Shown in pieces: positions 27,021-41,243 of a stretch of DNA of 64,000 nucleotides (positions within the stretch are counted from its first letter, which is position 1; each line of letters starts with the position of its first letter). This stretch comes from Jeotgalicoccus nanhaiensis (GTDB lineage Bacteria; Bacillota; Bacilli; Staphylococcales; Salinicoccaceae), in assembly GCA_004570955.1 (NCBI GenBank), contig SPPL01000011.1, forward strand, positions 1 to 64,000. Reading direction: 5' to 3'. The notes under the pieces were generated by a model that saw nothing but the letters and a program-made list of their open reading frames with translations, was not told where the DNA came from and made no database searches. A program made the translations under genes and the position numbers.

Positions 27021-27446
27021 ATGAAATCGTTTAAATTAATAGATATGAAGATTATTCAGGAACAAAACTTTATCGTTCCGGAAGTAAAAGACGGCGTAAT
27101 TATTAATATGGAATATGGTGACGCACCGTGGATTATTGAAATTGTAACCGATGGGGATTTGTCTTCGATTTTAGAAAAATTAAAAAACCAGTTACTGGAA
27201 ATGATGGTTACTATTACACGTCCTTCAAATGCTCCGGCTAAATTTTCAGGCAGGCTGATGGATATCAATCAGATGGATGATAAAATATCTGTGATTTTTA
27301 AAGGTTCTATTATTGATCAGGGGCCTAATTATGCAGAAGATCTGCTGGAATTTCTGGTTGAAGAAGGTTACGAAGGAAAAGCGCTGATTAATGAATTCAA
27401 TTCCCGCATGGAGTCAAAAGAGAACTTTAGAAAAGAAGATAAATAA
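27021..27446 (+). CDS. YwpF-like family protein
   Basis: This 141-aa soluble protein opens MKSFKLIDMKII, as in the YwpF family next to ssb and fabZ in Firmicutes. No catalytic motif is visible and the function is unknown. The gene is monocistronic, oriented opposite to its neighbours, and ends at a bidirectional terminator. Confidence 0.8.
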   Translation: MKSFKLIDMKIIQEQNFIVPEVKDGVIINMEYGDAPWIIEIVTDGDLSSILEKLKNQLLEMMVTITRPSNAPAKFSGRLMDINQMDDKISVIFKGSIIDQGPNYAEDLLEFLVEEGYEGKALINEFNSRMESKENFRKEDK

Positions 27447-27494
27447 AAAGAACAGCTGTCCATCAAATTTACATGATGTGCAGCTGTTCTTTTT
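27445..27494. terminator. Bidirectional terminator between ywpF-like gene and fabZ
   Basis: Arms AAAAAGAACAGCTG (27445-27458) and CAGCTGTTCTTTTT (27481-27494) form a 14-bp perfect stem with an inner CATCA/TGATG pair. It serves both convergent genes. Confidence 0.85.
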
Positions 27495-27936
27495 ATTTTG
27501 TGTCTGTTTCATTATCTGAAATTGCAAATGTTATTTCGCACTGGCATGCAACCTGTCCACCGACAGTTGCAACTGCAGAGCCTTTACCAATCGGTCCGCG
27601 GAGTTTAGTAATTTCTACTGACAGTTCCAAAGTATCGCCCGGTGTTACCTGTTTTTTGAAACGGCATTTATCAATGCCTGCAAAAAATGCGAGCTTTCCT
27701 TTAAATTCTTCCTGCTGAAGCAGTGCTACAGCACCTACCTGTGCAAGTGATTCTACTATCAGTACTCCCGGCATCACAGCATAATCCGGAAAATGACCTT
27801 CAAAAAACGGTTCGTTCCCGGATACCTGTTTTATACCTTTACAGCTTTTGCCCGGTTCTGTTTCTGTAATTCTGTCAACCAGCAAAAACGGCGGGCGGTG
27901 CGGAATTATTGCTTTAATTTGATCATATGTCAGCAT
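27493..27936 (-). CDS. fabZ: 3-hydroxyacyl-ACP dehydratase FabZ
   Basis: This 147-aa hotdog-fold dehydratase acts in fatty acid elongation. It contains [14 protein letters not shown] (catalytic His), [21 protein letters not shown] (catalytic Glu) and [10 protein letters not shown] at the end. The ATG at 27936 is favoured; the TTG at 27948 overlaps the previous stop and abuts AGGGG with no spacing. It follows murA and the EpuA-like gene in one operon. Confidence 0.95.
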   Translation of the reverse strand: MLTYDQIKAIIPHRPPFLLVDRITETEPGKSCKGIKQVSGNEPFFEGHFPDYAVMPGVLIVESLAQVGAVALLQQEEFKGKLAFFAGIDKCRFKKQVTPGDTLELSVEITKLRGPIGKGSAVATVGGQVACQCEITFAISDNETDTK

Positions 27937-27944
27937 GTCTGTCG

Positions 27945-28133
27945 TCAACCCCTAGTTAAGTTAATGATATGTTCCCACGTTTCAATACGGAACACCCCGA
28001 ACGGATTATCCAGTATGCCGAAGCCAATCATCAGTCCTAAAAAGACGAGAACAATTGCAACGTAGAAAAACAATAGAATTCTAACCAACAATGGGAACCT
28101 ACGGTGAACTATTTTCTGCTGTTGTTCTGCCAT
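27945..28133 (-). CDS. EpuA-like small membrane protein
   Basis: This 62-aa protein has a basic N-terminus (KIVHRRFP) and one strong membrane helix ([25 protein letters not shown]), then [17 protein letters not shown]. This is the PF11772 (EpuA) family, often mislabelled RNA polymerase beta subunit. It lies between murA and fabZ, as in other Bacilli. Function is unknown. Confidence 0.85.
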   Translation of the reverse strand: MAEQQQKIVHRRFPLLVRILLFFYVAIVLVFLGLMIGFGILDNPFGVFRIETWEHIINLTRG

Positions 28134-28145
28134 AGTATTACCCCT

Positions 28146-29438
28146 TTACTCTGATGTCACCAAATGCTTATCAGACGCACTGTCGTTCACGCGTTCAATA
28201 TCTGCACCAAGTGCTTTCAATTTTTCATGGAAACGCACGTAACCGCGGTCCAGATGCTGAAGTTCAGTTACAGTAGTGTAACCGTCAGCTGCGAGACCTG
28301 CAAGTACGAGAGCCGCTCCTGCTCTTAAATCTGAAGCACGCACTGTCGCACCGTACAGCTGACTGCCGCCGCGGATAACCGCATGATTATCTTCAAGTGA
28401 AATATTTGCGTTCATTGCTGCAAATTCCCTCACATGCATAAAACGGTTTTCAAATATTGTTTCCGTAACGATACTCGTCCCGTCAATTGTCGTTAAGAGC
28501 GCCATCATCTGGCTCTGCATATCTGTCGGGAAACCGGGATGAGGCATAGTTTTTAGATCCGTCGGTTTATAATCTTCCAGCGGAATAACTCTCACATCAT
28601 TGCCTTCCTCGACAAACCGTATGCCGATTTCTTCAAGTTTCGCCACTACTGCAGATAAATGCTCGATAACAACATTTTTTAAAAGAATTTCACTGCGGGT
28701 AATCGCACCGGCAATCATAAATGTACCTGCCTCAATACGATCCGGAATGACGGTATGTTCTGCGCCGTGCAGTTTCTCAACACCTATAATTTTAACATGT
28801 CCGGTACCTGCACCGATGACACGGCCGCCCATTGAGTTAATGTAATTCGCAAGATCGACAATTTCAGGTTCCATCGCAGCATTTTCAATGTGAGTAGTAC
28901 CTTCGGCAAGACTTGCTGCCATCATCAGGTTTTGAGTGGCGCCGACACTTGGGAAATCCATATGGATTTTAGTCCCCTGAAGGCGTCCTTCAATTTTACC
29001 TTCTATATAACCTGCAGTCTGTTCGAAAGAGACTCCCATTTTTTCAAGACCTTTAATGTGCTGCTCGATCGGGCGCGAACCGATTGCGCAGCCGCCGGGC
29101 ATAGCAATATTGCAGTAGCCGTAACGGCTTAATAACGGTCCCATAACAAGCATGCTTGCACGCATTTTACTTACTAATTCATAAGGTGCGACACAGTTCA
29201 ATTCCCCGCTCGCATCGATAACAACACTATTTTTTTCAGCTGATGCTTTTGCACCGACTCTCGTAATTAATTTTGTTAATGTATTTACATCTGATAATTC
29301 GGGTACATTTTTAATTATTGAACGTCCTTCGCCAGCTAAGAGCGAAGCTGCCAGAATCGGCAATACTGCATTTTTGGCTCCTTCAATTTCAACAGAACCC
29401 GACAGCTTTCGGCCGCCTTTAACAATAATTCTATCCAT
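28146..29438 (-). CDS. murA: UDP-N-acetylglucosamine 1-carboxyvinyltransferase (first copy)
   Basis: This 430-aa enzyme transfers enolpyruvate to UDP-GlcNAc, the first committed step of peptidoglycan synthesis and the fosfomycin target. It has [13 protein letters not shown], the catalytic-loop Cys in [15 protein letters not shown], and [13 protein letters not shown]. It corresponds to MurAA by position (between the DUF1146 gene and fabZ). A second copy lies at 47351-48616. Confidence 0.96.
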   Translation of the reverse strand: MDRIIVKGGRKLSGSVEIEGAKNAVLPILAASLLAGEGRSIIKNVPELSDVNTLTKLITRVGAKASAEKNSVVIDASGELNCVAPYELVSKMRASMLVMGPLLSRYGYCNIAMPGGCAIGSRPIEQHIKGLEKMGVSFEQTAGYIEGKIEGRLQGTKIHMDFPSVGATQNLMMAASLAEGTTHIENAAMEPEIVDLANYINSMGGRVIGAGTGHVKIIGVEKLHGAEHTVIPDRIEAGTFMIAGAITRSEILLKNVVIEHLSAVVAKLEEIGIRFVEEGNDVRVIPLEDYKPTDLKTMPHPGFPTDMQSQMMALLTTIDGTSIVTETIFENRFMHVREFAAMNANISLEDNHAVIRGGSQLYGATVRASDLRAGAALVLAGLAADGYTTVTELQHLDRGYVRFHEKLKALGADIERVNDSASDKHLVTSE

Positions 29439-29508
29439 CTTCTCACTCCATATTTCTCTATACCATTCATTATAATAATACGGTGTTTCAGCATCACTTG
29501 TAAAGCAT

Positions 29509-29739
29509 TTAGCTGAACAGGAGCGATGCTTCCTGTGTATATCTGAAGATGTCCATAATAAAGTTGCTGAGCGCTGTGCCTAAAAGGATACTGAGCAGAA
29601 TAATTACCAGCCTGATTCTGCCGGTTTCTCCTTTGTTGAATAAACTTTCAATCCTTACTCCTTTTAATACCCAGAATGCTAGTGAAATACACAAAAGATG
29701 CAGTAGAATATGCATTAATGCAAACTGTGAGAAACCCAA
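29509..29739 (-). CDS. DUF1146 (YwzB-like) membrane protein
   Basis: This 76-aa protein has two membrane helices ([39 protein letters not shown]) with RIESLFNKG between them, typical of the DUF1146 family found between atpC and murA in Firmicutes. The start is TTG at 29739 behind GGAGG. Function is unknown. Confidence 0.85.
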   Translation of the reverse strand: MGFSQFALMHILLHLLCISLAFWVLKGVRIESLFNKGETGRIRLVIILLSILLGTALSNFIMDIFRYTQEASLLFS

Positions 29740-29756
29740 GATAATTCCTCCTTCCG

Positions 29757-29788
29757 ATAAAAAAAAGACTGGAAGATCCAGTCTTTTT
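29757..29788 (-). terminator. Terminator of the atp operon
   Basis: AAAAAGACTGGA (29762-29773) and TCCAGTCTTTTT (29777-29788) form a 12-bp perfect stem with a 3-nt loop and a U run on the minus strand, just after atpC. Confidence 0.9.
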
Positions 29789-29792
29789 GGAA

Positions 29793-30197
29793 TTAATATT
29801 TAGATACTTCTAAACGGTTAACCGCGCGCTGTAAAGCAAGCTCTGCACGATATCTGTCGACACGCTCATCCTGCGTCTGACGGAGCAGGTTTTCCGCTCT
29901 CTCTTTCGCAGCATCGGCACGTTCTGAATCGATATCTTTCGAAAACTCGCCCGCTTGTACCAGTACTGTGATTTGTTCAGGTCTGATTTCTGCAAACCCT
30001 TCCGTTACAGCCAGATATTCAAATTTACCGTTTATTTTAACGCGAAGGACACCTATTTTAAGCGGTGTTACAGTCGGAATATGACCGGCCATTACACCAA
30101 GCTCACCCTGTTTAGTTTGAAGAATAACGATTTCCGCGTCTTCTTCGTGGAAAACAGAACCGTTAGGAGTAACTACATCAAGTGCAATTGTTGCCAT
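29793..30197 (-). CDS. atpC: ATP synthase subunit epsilon
   Basis: This 134-aa F1 subunit has the N-terminal beta-sandwich (ALDVVTPNGSVFHEEDAE, GELGVMAGHIPTVTPLKIG) and the C-terminal helical hairpin (ALQRAVNRLEVSK). It couples the rotor and regulates ATP hydrolysis. It is the last gene of the atp operon, 16 bp after atpD. Confidence 0.97.
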   Translation of the reverse strand: MATIALDVVTPNGSVFHEEDAEIVILQTKQGELGVMAGHIPTVTPLKIGVLRVKINGKFEYLAVTEGFAEIRPEQITVLVQAGEFSKDIDSERADAAKERAENLLRQTQDERVDRYRAELALQRAVNRLEVSKY

Positions 30198-30213
30198 GTT
30201 TTACCCTCCCGTT

Positions 30214-31629
<1,416 letters not shown>

Positions 31630-31650
31630 TTAATTTCCTCCTAATCCCAA

Positions 31651-32538
<888 letters not shown>

Positions 32539-32556
32539 TTAGTAATTACTTACTTC

Positions 32557-34080
<1,524 letters not shown>

Positions 34081-34623
34081 TTAGCTATTCGTATGTTCTT
34101 TAAAATTATTTCTGAGATTGTCCAGCTGGTTCCGTAAAGAACCGTCGTAAACTTTTGAACCTATAAGCACGCGTACGCCGCCGATAAGTTCTTCATTTTT
34201 TTCATTGGTAATAAGTAACTTTTCATAACCTGTTTTGTCGATAAATACCTGGCCAAGCTGATCCAGCTCTTCTGCAGATAATTTATAAACCGACTCCACT
34301 GTTACACGTGCCTGATTGTGAGCCTCATCATATAATGATAAGAATTCGCCGTATATTTCTTCGAGCAATGACATATGTTTTTTATCCGACAAGATGCGCA
34401 GCAGGTTCAAGAGCAGTCTGTCGCTTTGACCGAAAGCTGCTTCCACCGCTGCAGTTCTTTTCTCACGTGTAATCTTCGGGTTGTCCATGAATTCAATAAA
34501 GTTCCCGACTGAAGCCGCTGCTTCAGTCACTTCATAGAAATCAGCTTTGACACCTTCAAGACTGCCGTGCTGTTCTGCGACGTCGAACAAAGCCTGGGCG
34601 TATTTTTGACTGAGATTAGCCAT
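34081..34623 (-). CDS. atpH: ATP synthase subunit delta
   Basis: This 180-aa peripheral-stalk subunit of the OSCP family has SQKYAQALFDVAEQHG at the start and LIGGVRVLIGSKVYDGSLRN near the end. It overlaps the end of atpF by one base. Confidence 0.95.
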   Translation of the reverse strand: MANLSQKYAQALFDVAEQHGSLEGVKADFYEVTEAAASVGNFIEFMDNPKITREKRTAAVEAAFGQSDRLLLNLLRILSDKKHMSLLEEIYGEFLSLYDEAHNQARVTVESVYKLSAEELDQLGQVFIDKTGYEKLLITNEKNEELIGGVRVLIGSKVYDGSLRNQLDNLRNNFKEHTNS

Positions 34624-35141
34624 TATTTATCGCCTGCTTCCTGTAAGTAGTTCGCTACAAGGTTTTTCTGATCATCAGAGTTAATTTCTTTTTGTATCAT
34701 TTTCTCTGCAATCAGTACTGAAAGTTCAGCTACCTGATCATTAATATCACGGATTGCTTTTTCTTTTTCTCTTTCAATATCCGCCTGTGCTTCATGAATC
34801 ATTTGAGAAGAACGCGCCTGTGCATCATCGATAATCGACTCTTGTTCTTTCTTCGCCTGATTTTTAGCGTTTTCCATAAGTTCAGAGATTTCAGCCTGCG
34901 TTGATTTCAGCAGTGCTTCGTTCTCTTCTTTTAAGCGTTCAGCTTCTAATTTTCTGTTTTCAGCAAAATCGATATCATCATGGATTAGTTGTTCACGGTC
35001 ATCCATAACTTTCTTAACTGGTTTCCACACATAGTATGACAATACTGCAAGCAGTGTCAGAAAACTCGCAAGAAGAACGAGCGAAGTCCCAACAGCCGTA
35101 CCCATTGTTTCACCAGCAGCACCTAAAATTAATAGTTCCAC
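34623..35141 (-). CDS. atpF: ATP synthase subunit b
   Basis: This 172-aa stator subunit has one N-terminal membrane helix (SLVLLASFLTLLAVLSYYVW) followed by a long charged coiled coil (residues about 45-165). It is preceded by a 99-bp spacer from atpE with a stable hairpin. Confidence 0.96.
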   Translation of the reverse strand: MELLILGAAGETMGTAVGTSLVLLASFLTLLAVLSYYVWKPVKKVMDDREQLIHDDIDFAENRKLEAERLKEENEALLKSTQAEISELMENAKNQAKKEQESIIDDAQARSSQMIHEAQADIEREKEKAIRDINDQVAELSVLIAEKMIQKEINSDDQKNLVANYLQEAGDK

Positions 35142-35194
35142 CTATGTACACTCCTTTCAAAAAAGTCTCTAACTCTCGTAGTTATTTACATAAT

Positions 35195-35232
35195 AAGATG
35201 GCGAAATCTTTAAATAAGACTTCGCCTTATAT
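35195..35232 (-). other. Hairpin in the atpE-atpF intergenic spacer
   Basis: GGCGAA/TTCGCC with inner TCTT/AAGA and outer A/T-rich pairing forms a compact stem just after the atpE stop. There is no strong U tract. It may stabilise the 3' end of an atpE-proximal transcript, whose product is needed in excess, rather than terminate. Confidence 0.45.
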
Positions 35233-35240
35233 AACGACTC

Positions 35241-35495
<255 letters not shown>

Positions 35496-35503
35496 TTATT
35501 ATA

Positions 35504-36605
<1,102 letters not shown>

Positions 36606-36638
36606 TGTCTTTGACGACTCCCCAGGTAATGTAACACG

Positions 36639-36656
36639 TTGTGAAAACAATTACAT
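36639..36656. promoter_or_regulatory. Rex-like operator just downstream of the atp promoter
   Basis: The plus strand reads TTGTGAAAACAATTACAT. Compared with the Rex consensus TTGTGAAWWWWTTCACAA, the left half is 7/7 and the right half 4/7. It would cover about +3 to +20 of the atp transcript. A second half-conserved site lies at 36710-36727. Confidence 0.35.
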
Positions 36657-36665
36657 ACCCTACTG

Positions 36666-36694
36666 ATTTTATAGGAGCGCAATTTTTGTGTCAA
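36666..36694 (-). promoter_or_regulatory. atp operon promoter
   Basis: The minus strand has -35 TTGACA (36689-36694), a 17-bp spacer and -10 TAAAAT (36666-36671), with a predicted start near 36659. It is the only strong promoter between mnaA and atpI. Confidence 0.7.
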
Positions 36695-36709
36695 CAAAAT
36701 ATGGAAATT

Positions 36710-36727
36710 TTAACAACATGTTCACAA
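36710..36727. promoter_or_regulatory. Second Rex-like site upstream of the atp promoter
   Basis: The minus strand reads TTGTGAACATGTTGTTAA: left half 7/7, right half 4/7 to the Rex consensus. It lies about 50-70 bp upstream of the predicted atp start. Confidence 0.3.
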
Positions 36728-36730
36728 TTT

Positions 36731-37870
36731 CTAATCATTTACGGAAAAACTGATAGGTTTTTCTTTAGTGAGTCCATAATAATACTTTATGTTATCACAA
36801 ATTCTGCGTGATGCCTGACCATCGCCGTATGGATTTTGAGTCTGAGACATCTCATTGTAAAGCTCTTCATCCGTAAGCAGTTCTTTAGTCATGCTGTAAA
36901 TGTTCTCTTGTTCAATGCCCGCAAGTTTAAGTGTTCCTGCTTTAACACCTTCCGGACGTTCTGTCGTATCGCGCAGCACGAGTACAGGTTTACCGAGTGA
37001 CGGTGCTTCTTCCTGCACGCCGCCGGAATCAGTCAAAATCAAATGACTTCTTGCAGCAAAATTATGGAAATCCAGCACATCAAGAGGCTCGATAAGCTCT
37101 ACACGATCATGATTGCCTAAATACTGCTCCGCGATTTCACGGACTTTAGGGTTTTTATGCATCGGATAAACAACTGTCACATCTTCAAACTCATCGACAA
37201 GCTGACGTACAGCCCCAAATATGTTATGCATCGGCTGACCGATATTTTCACGGCGGTGTGCTGTCAACAGCACAACTTTATTATCTTTATGTTTTTCAAT
37301 GATATCGCTGTGGTAGTTTTCATCAACAGTAGTTTTCAGAGCGTCAATAGCTGTGTTTCCTGTAACTGAAATCGTTTCAGGATTTTTAGCTTCATCCAGT
37401 AAATTCTGACGCGCGTCTTCAGTCGGTGAAAAATGAAGGTCTGCCAAAACACCTGTCATCTGACGATTAGCTTCTTCGGGGAAAGGTGAATATTTATTGT
37501 GTGTGCGGAGACCCGCTTCAACATGACCAATATCCACTTCATTATAAAATGCAGCAAGCGAGCCTGCGAAAGTAGTTGTTGTATCACCATGCACTAAAAT
37601 CATATCCGGTTTAACTTCTTTAATTACTGATTCGAGACCGTTGATTACACGTCCGGTAACTTCTGACAGTGTCTGGCCCGCTTTCATAATATTCAAGTCG
37701 TAATCCGGTGTAATATTGAAAGTTGTCAGCACCTGATCGAGCATCTCTCTGTGCTGCGCAGTAACTACTACAACCGGGTCAATATCTTCATCTTTTTTCA
37801 TTTCGAGCACGAGAGGCGCCATTTTAATTGCCTCGGGCCTCGTACCGAAAATCGTCATAATTTTTTTCAT
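36731..37870 (-). CDS. mnaA: UDP-N-acetylglucosamine 2-epimerase (non-hydrolysing)
   Basis: This 379-aa enzyme interconverts UDP-GlcNAc and UDP-ManNAc, supplying wall teichoic acid linkage units. It shows FGTRPEAIKMAPLV, HVEAGLRTHNKYSPFPEE, TAHRRENIG and TDSGGVQEEAPSLGKPVLV. SD AGGAG precedes the ATG. It lies 19 bp after upp and is likely co-transcribed with it. Confidence 0.95.
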   Translation of the reverse strand: MKKIMTIFGTRPEAIKMAPLVLEMKKDEDIDPVVVVTAQHREMLDQVLTTFNITPDYDLNIMKAGQTLSEVTGRVINGLESVIKEVKPDMILVHGDTTTTFAGSLAAFYNEVDIGHVEAGLRTHNKYSPFPEEANRQMTGVLADLHFSPTEDARQNLLDEAKNPETISVTGNTAIDALKTTVDENYHSDIIEKHKDNKVVLLTAHRRENIGQPMHNIFGAVRQLVDEFEDVTVVYPMHKNPKVREIAEQYLGNHDRVELIEPLDVLDFHNFAARSHLILTDSGGVQEEAPSLGKPVLVLRDTTERPEGVKAGTLKLAGIEQENIYSMTKELLTDEELYNEMSQTQNPYGDGQASRRICDNIKYYYGLTKEKPISFSVND

Positions 37871-37889
37871 AACAATCTCCTATGATTTT

Positions 37890-38519
37890 TTATCGTGTAC
37901 CGAATAATCTGTCGCCGGCATCTCCTAAACCTGGAACAATATAACTTTTCTCATTCAGTTTCTCATCAAGTGCCGCAATATAAATGTCTACATCCGGATG
38001 TGCTTCTTTTAATACGTCCACACCTTCCGGCGCTGCAATCAGACAGATAAAACGAATTTTTGTTGCCCCGTGTTTTTTAACTGCTGTAATTGCTTCCACT
38101 GCTGATGCACCGGTTGCAAGCATCGGGTCGATAACAAATATATCCCGTTCTTCAATATCTCCCGGGAACTTTGCATAATATTCAACGGCTTCAAGCGTTT
38201 CAGGATCCCGGTATAAACCGATGTGTCCGACACGCGCTGATGGTATAAGTTTTAAAATACCGTCCTGCATACCAAGCCCCGCACGTAAAATAGGGACGAT
38301 ACCCAGTTTTTTTCCGCTCAGGCGTTTAGCTGTAGTTTCCTGAACAGGTGTCTGTACTGACACATCTTCGAGTGTAAGATCTCTCGTTACCTCATAAGCC
38401 ATAAGCATACCCACTTCATCGACCAGTTCTCTGAACTCTTTTGTCGATGTTTTTTCATCACGGATATAACTCATTTTATGCTGAATTAACGGATGATCCA
38501 TTACTTGTACTTTCGACAT
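37890..38519 (-). CDS. upp: Uracil phosphoribosyltransferase
   Basis: This 209-aa enzyme makes UMP from uracil and PRPP. It contains [15 protein letters not shown] at the N-terminus, the PRPP loop [15 protein letters not shown], and the C-terminal uracil site [13 protein letters not shown]. It is separated from glyA by a hairpin, with SD GGAGTGGAGG before the ATG. Confidence 0.97.
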   Translation of the reverse strand: MSKVQVMDHPLIQHKMSYIRDEKTSTKEFRELVDEVGMLMAYEVTRDLTLEDVSVQTPVQETTAKRLSGKKLGIVPILRAGLGMQDGILKLIPSARVGHIGLYRDPETLEAVEYYAKFPGDIEERDIFVIDPMLATGASAVEAITAVKKHGATKIRFICLIAAPEGVDVLKEAHPDVDIYIAALDEKLNEKSYIVPGLGDAGDRLFGTR

Positions 38520-38535
38520 ATATCTTCCTCCACTC

Positions 38536-38564
38536 CAAAAATTAACCGGATGATCCCATCCGGT
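38536..38564 (-). terminator. Hairpin between glyA and upp
   Basis: ACCGGATG/CATCCGGT (8 bp, 4-nt loop) is followed on the minus strand by TAATTTTTGG. It could partially terminate glyA transcripts before upp. Confidence 0.65.
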
Positions 38565-38581
38565 ATATATTATAACGTAGT

Positions 38582-39817
38582 TTATTTATATAGTGGATAC
38601 TTTCCTGTCAATTTAGTCACTTTCTCTGAAATTCCATCCAGACTCTCTTCATTTTTAACTCGCGTCAGTGTTTCAACGATAATATGACCGACTTCTGTCA
38701 TGTCATCCGCTGTAAATCCGCGCGTTGTCATCGCAGGCGTGCCGAGACGGATGCCGCTTGTCACAAAAGGCGATGCCTCATCGAATGGAATCGTGTTTTT
38801 ATTTACTGTAATACCGACTTCATCAAGCGCTTCTTCAGCCGCTTTCCCTGTCAGGCCGAGTGATTTAACATCGACGAGTACAAGATGATTATCCGTGGTG
38901 CCCGAAACGATGCGGAGACCGCCTTTTGACAGCGACTCGGCCAAGGCTTTTGCGTTGTCTAAAACACGCTGCTGATAATCTTTAAATTCCGGCTGCAGCG
39001 CTTCGCCGAATGCAACTGCTTTTGCTCCGATAACATGCATCAGCGGGCCGCCCTGAATCCCCGGGAAAATATTTTTATCGACAGCTTTGGCATGGTCCGC
39101 TGTCGTTAAAATTAAGCCTCCGCGCGGGCCGCGTAACGTTTTGTGAGTTGTCGATGTGACAAAGTCTGCATATGGCACCGGATTCGGATGCAGGCCTGCT
39201 GCAACAAGTCCTGCGATATGCGCCATATCAACCAGCAGGTATGCACCTACAGCATCAGCAATTTCGCGAAATTTTTTAAAGTCCAGTATTTTAACATACG
39301 CGCTGCCGCCAGCAACTATCATTTTCGGCTGCTCTTTTTTGGCGATTTCCATTACCTTATCGTAGTCGATTGTCTCAGTATCTTTTTCAACACCGTAAGA
39401 CAGGAAGTTAAACAGTTTTCCACTGAAGTTAACAGGGGAGCCATGTGTTAAATGTCCTCCGTGAGATAAATCCATACCGAGCACTTTGTCTCCCGGTTCA
39501 AGTACTGAGAAGTAAACAGCCATATTTGCCTGAGAACCTGAATGAGGCTGCACGTTGGCATGCTCTGCTCCGAATATTTCTTTAGCGCGGTCGCGTGCCA
39601 GGTTTTCAACAACATCCACATGTTCACATCCGCCGTAGTAACGTTTACCCGGATATCCTTCCGCGTATTTATTCGTTAAGATTGAACCCTGCGCTTCCAG
39701 AACTGCAGGAGAAACAAAGTTTTCGCTTGCAATAAGTTCGATATTGTTATTTTGTCTTTCCAGCTCTTTATCAATAACTTCCTGTACCTGTGGATCCTGT
39801 GATTGAATATTTGACAT
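38582..39817 (-). CDS. glyA: Serine hydroxymethyltransferase
   Basis: This 411-aa PLP enzyme converts serine and tetrahydrofolate to glycine and methylene-THF. It contains [17 protein letters not shown], the PLP lysine in [14 protein letters not shown], and [13 protein letters not shown]. The spacer from the TIGR01440 gene is 14 bp, with SD GGGGAG. Confidence 0.97.
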   Translation of the reverse strand: MSNIQSQDPQVQEVIDKELERQNNNIELIASENFVSPAVLEAQGSILTNKYAEGYPGKRYYGGCEHVDVVENLARDRAKEIFGAEHANVQPHSGSQANMAVYFSVLEPGDKVLGMDLSHGGHLTHGSPVNFSGKLFNFLSYGVEKDTETIDYDKVMEIAKKEQPKMIVAGGSAYVKILDFKKFREIADAVGAYLLVDMAHIAGLVAAGLHPNPVPYADFVTSTTHKTLRGPRGGLILTTADHAKAVDKNIFPGIQGGPLMHVIGAKAVAFGEALQPEFKDYQQRVLDNAKALAESLSKGGLRIVSGTTDNHLVLVDVKSLGLTGKAAEEALDEVGITVNKNTIPFDEASPFVTSGIRLGTPAMTTRGFTADDMTEVGHIIVETLTRVKNEESLDGISEKVTKLTGKYPLYK

Positions 39818-39831
39818 TTATATTCTCCCCT

Positions 39832-40380
39832 TTATTTATAATGTGCTCTTGGCCCGCCGACAAGTTTCGGACGGGTTGTTGCTATCGTCACAACTGCTTC
39901 TCCAACTTTTTTTACAGACGTTCTTACGGGAATGGCAACACGCTTTAAATGCATACCAATCAATGTCTGGCCAATATCGATGCCGCGGTCAGCCGTAACC
40001 GATTCAACAACAACGGCGTCAGACAGCTCCTTATAAGCAAGTTCACTTAAGCTTCCGCCCGCTTCTTTGTGCGGCACTACTGTAACCTCTTCCAGCTTTA
40101 ATGCTTCCATAGTGTGTCTCGACGTTGTCAGAGAGCGGTTGATATGTTCGCATCCCTGAAATAATAAATGCATATTTTCTTTGTTTGCGATTTCAAAAAA
40201 GTGTTTAAAGATTACGTCTGCCGCTTCATCTGAACTGCTTTTACCGATGTGCTCTCCTATTGTTTCCGATGTTGAACATCCGATAACGAGCACTTTTTCT
40301 GGCGTGAAAAAATCAGCTTTATATAAATCGTCAGTCAATGCCTGCAAATCATTCTTCAATTTTACAAACGCGTCTTTCAT
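39832..40380 (-). CDS. TIGR01440 family protein (YwlG-like)
   Basis: This 182-aa protein of the conserved YwlG/DUF436 family lies between rpiB and glyA, as in Bacillus. It has VIGCSTSETIGEHIGK, LFQGCEHINRSL and a C-terminal GGPRAHYK. Function is not established. The ATG at 40380 has SD GAGGGTGG, giving a 32-bp overlap with the end of rpiB. Confidence 0.9.
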   Translation of the reverse strand: MKDAFVKLKNDLQALTDDLYKADFFTPEKVLVIGCSTSETIGEHIGKSSSDEAADVIFKHFFEIANKENMHLLFQGCEHINRSLTTSRHTMEALKLEEVTVVPHKEAGGSLSELAYKELSDAVVVESVTADRGIDIGQTLIGMHLKRVAIPVRTSVKKVGEAVVTIATTRPKLVGGPRAHYK

Positions 40381-40777
40381 GTCTACCACCCTCAAATTCA
40401 GTGTTCAGCCATGTGTCAACCACTTCAAGCGCAAGGCCCGGGCCGATAACTCTTTCACCCATCGCGAGTACATTGGAATCATTATGTGCACGTGTTGCCT
40501 TTGCTGAAAATGTATCGTGTACCAAAGCACAGCGAATGCCTTTTGTTTTATTTGCAGTAATATTCATACCGATACCCGTACCGCAAATTAGAATACCCTT
40601 ATCATATTCTCCTGCGGCTACTTTCTCAGCAACCGGTTTCGCGTAATCCGGATAATCGACAGAATCCGTGCTGTCCGGCCCGAGATCCGTAAAATCAATC
40701 TTTTTATCAGTTAAGTATTCCGTCACGGTCCGTTTTAAATTAACTCCGCCGTGGTCGGATGCAATCACAACTTTCAT
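40349..40777 (-). CDS. rpiB: Ribose-5-phosphate isomerase B (RpiB/LacAB family)
   Basis: This 142-aa sugar-phosphate isomerase interconverts ribose 5-P and ribulose 5-P. It has IASDHGGVNLKRTV, DYPDYAKPVAEKVA, the Cys/Gly loop GILICGTGIGMNITANK, and RCALVHDTFSA. There is no lac operon near, so RpiB is preferred over galactose-6-P isomerase. SD AAGGAG. Confidence 0.93.
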   Translation of the reverse strand: MKVVIASDHGGVNLKRTVTEYLTDKKIDFTDLGPDSTDSVDYPDYAKPVAEKVAAGEYDKGILICGTGIGMNITANKTKGIRCALVHDTFSAKATRAHNDSNVLAMGERVIGPGLALEVVDTWLNTEFEGGRHERRVCKIEE

Positions 40778-40840
40778 ATACTCATCTCCTTAGAATATAT
40801 TATAACCATCGGTATAAAGAGTTTCAAAAGATTACCGGTC

Positions 40841-41242
40841 TTACCACTTAAATTTATCGATGTATTCTTTTAGACTCATAAATACTTCTTCGTACTGGTC
40901 TTTTGTTCCGCCGTAAGGATCGGGAATATCTGCCGCGCCGGCTTCTGCATACTCAGACAGAAGATAAACATCCGCTTTTGGCCATTGTGCGAGGATCGTC
41001 TTTTTATGTCTTCCGCTCATCACGAGCAGCGTGCTGTTTTCAATATCTTCCGCTGTGAGCTGTGCCGGTTTCGCCGGCAGAGGCAGACCTTTTTCTTCTA
41101 TTATTGAAAGTGACCGGCTGTTCGTGCTGCCTTCCGTAACATAAAGTCCGCGCGAGGCAATATCCATATGCGGATATTTCATACGCGCATAACTTTCCGC
41201 CAGCGGACTGCGGCAGGTGTTGCCTGTACATACAAAAATCAT
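40841..41242 (-). CDS. ywlE: Low-molecular-weight protein arginine phosphatase (YwlE-like)
   Basis: This roughly 133-aa LMW phosphatase has the P-loop CTGNTCRSP. A Thr between Asn and the second Cys marks the phosphoarginine-specific YwlE/PtpB group rather than tyrosine phosphatases. The general acid is the Asp in IPDPYGG. It counters the McsB arginine kinase in relatives. The ATG at 41242 is chosen because AGGGTGA is its SD; a GTG at 41251 lies within the SD. It starts inside the last codons of the upstream gene. Confidence 0.92.
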   Translation of the reverse strand: MIFVCTGNTCRSPLAESYARMKYPHMDIASRGLYVTEGSTNSRSLSIIEEKGLPLPAKPAQLTAEDIENSTLLVMSGRHKKTILAQWPKADVYLLSEYAEAGAADIPDPYGGTKDQYEEVFMSLKEYIDKFKW

Positions 41243-41243
41243 T

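Noticed and set aside
36655-36660. GGGTAT upstream of atpI as a SigB promoter
   Set aside because: The expected GTTT-type -35 is not present 12-15 bp upstream, and a consensus SigA promoter explains the operon.
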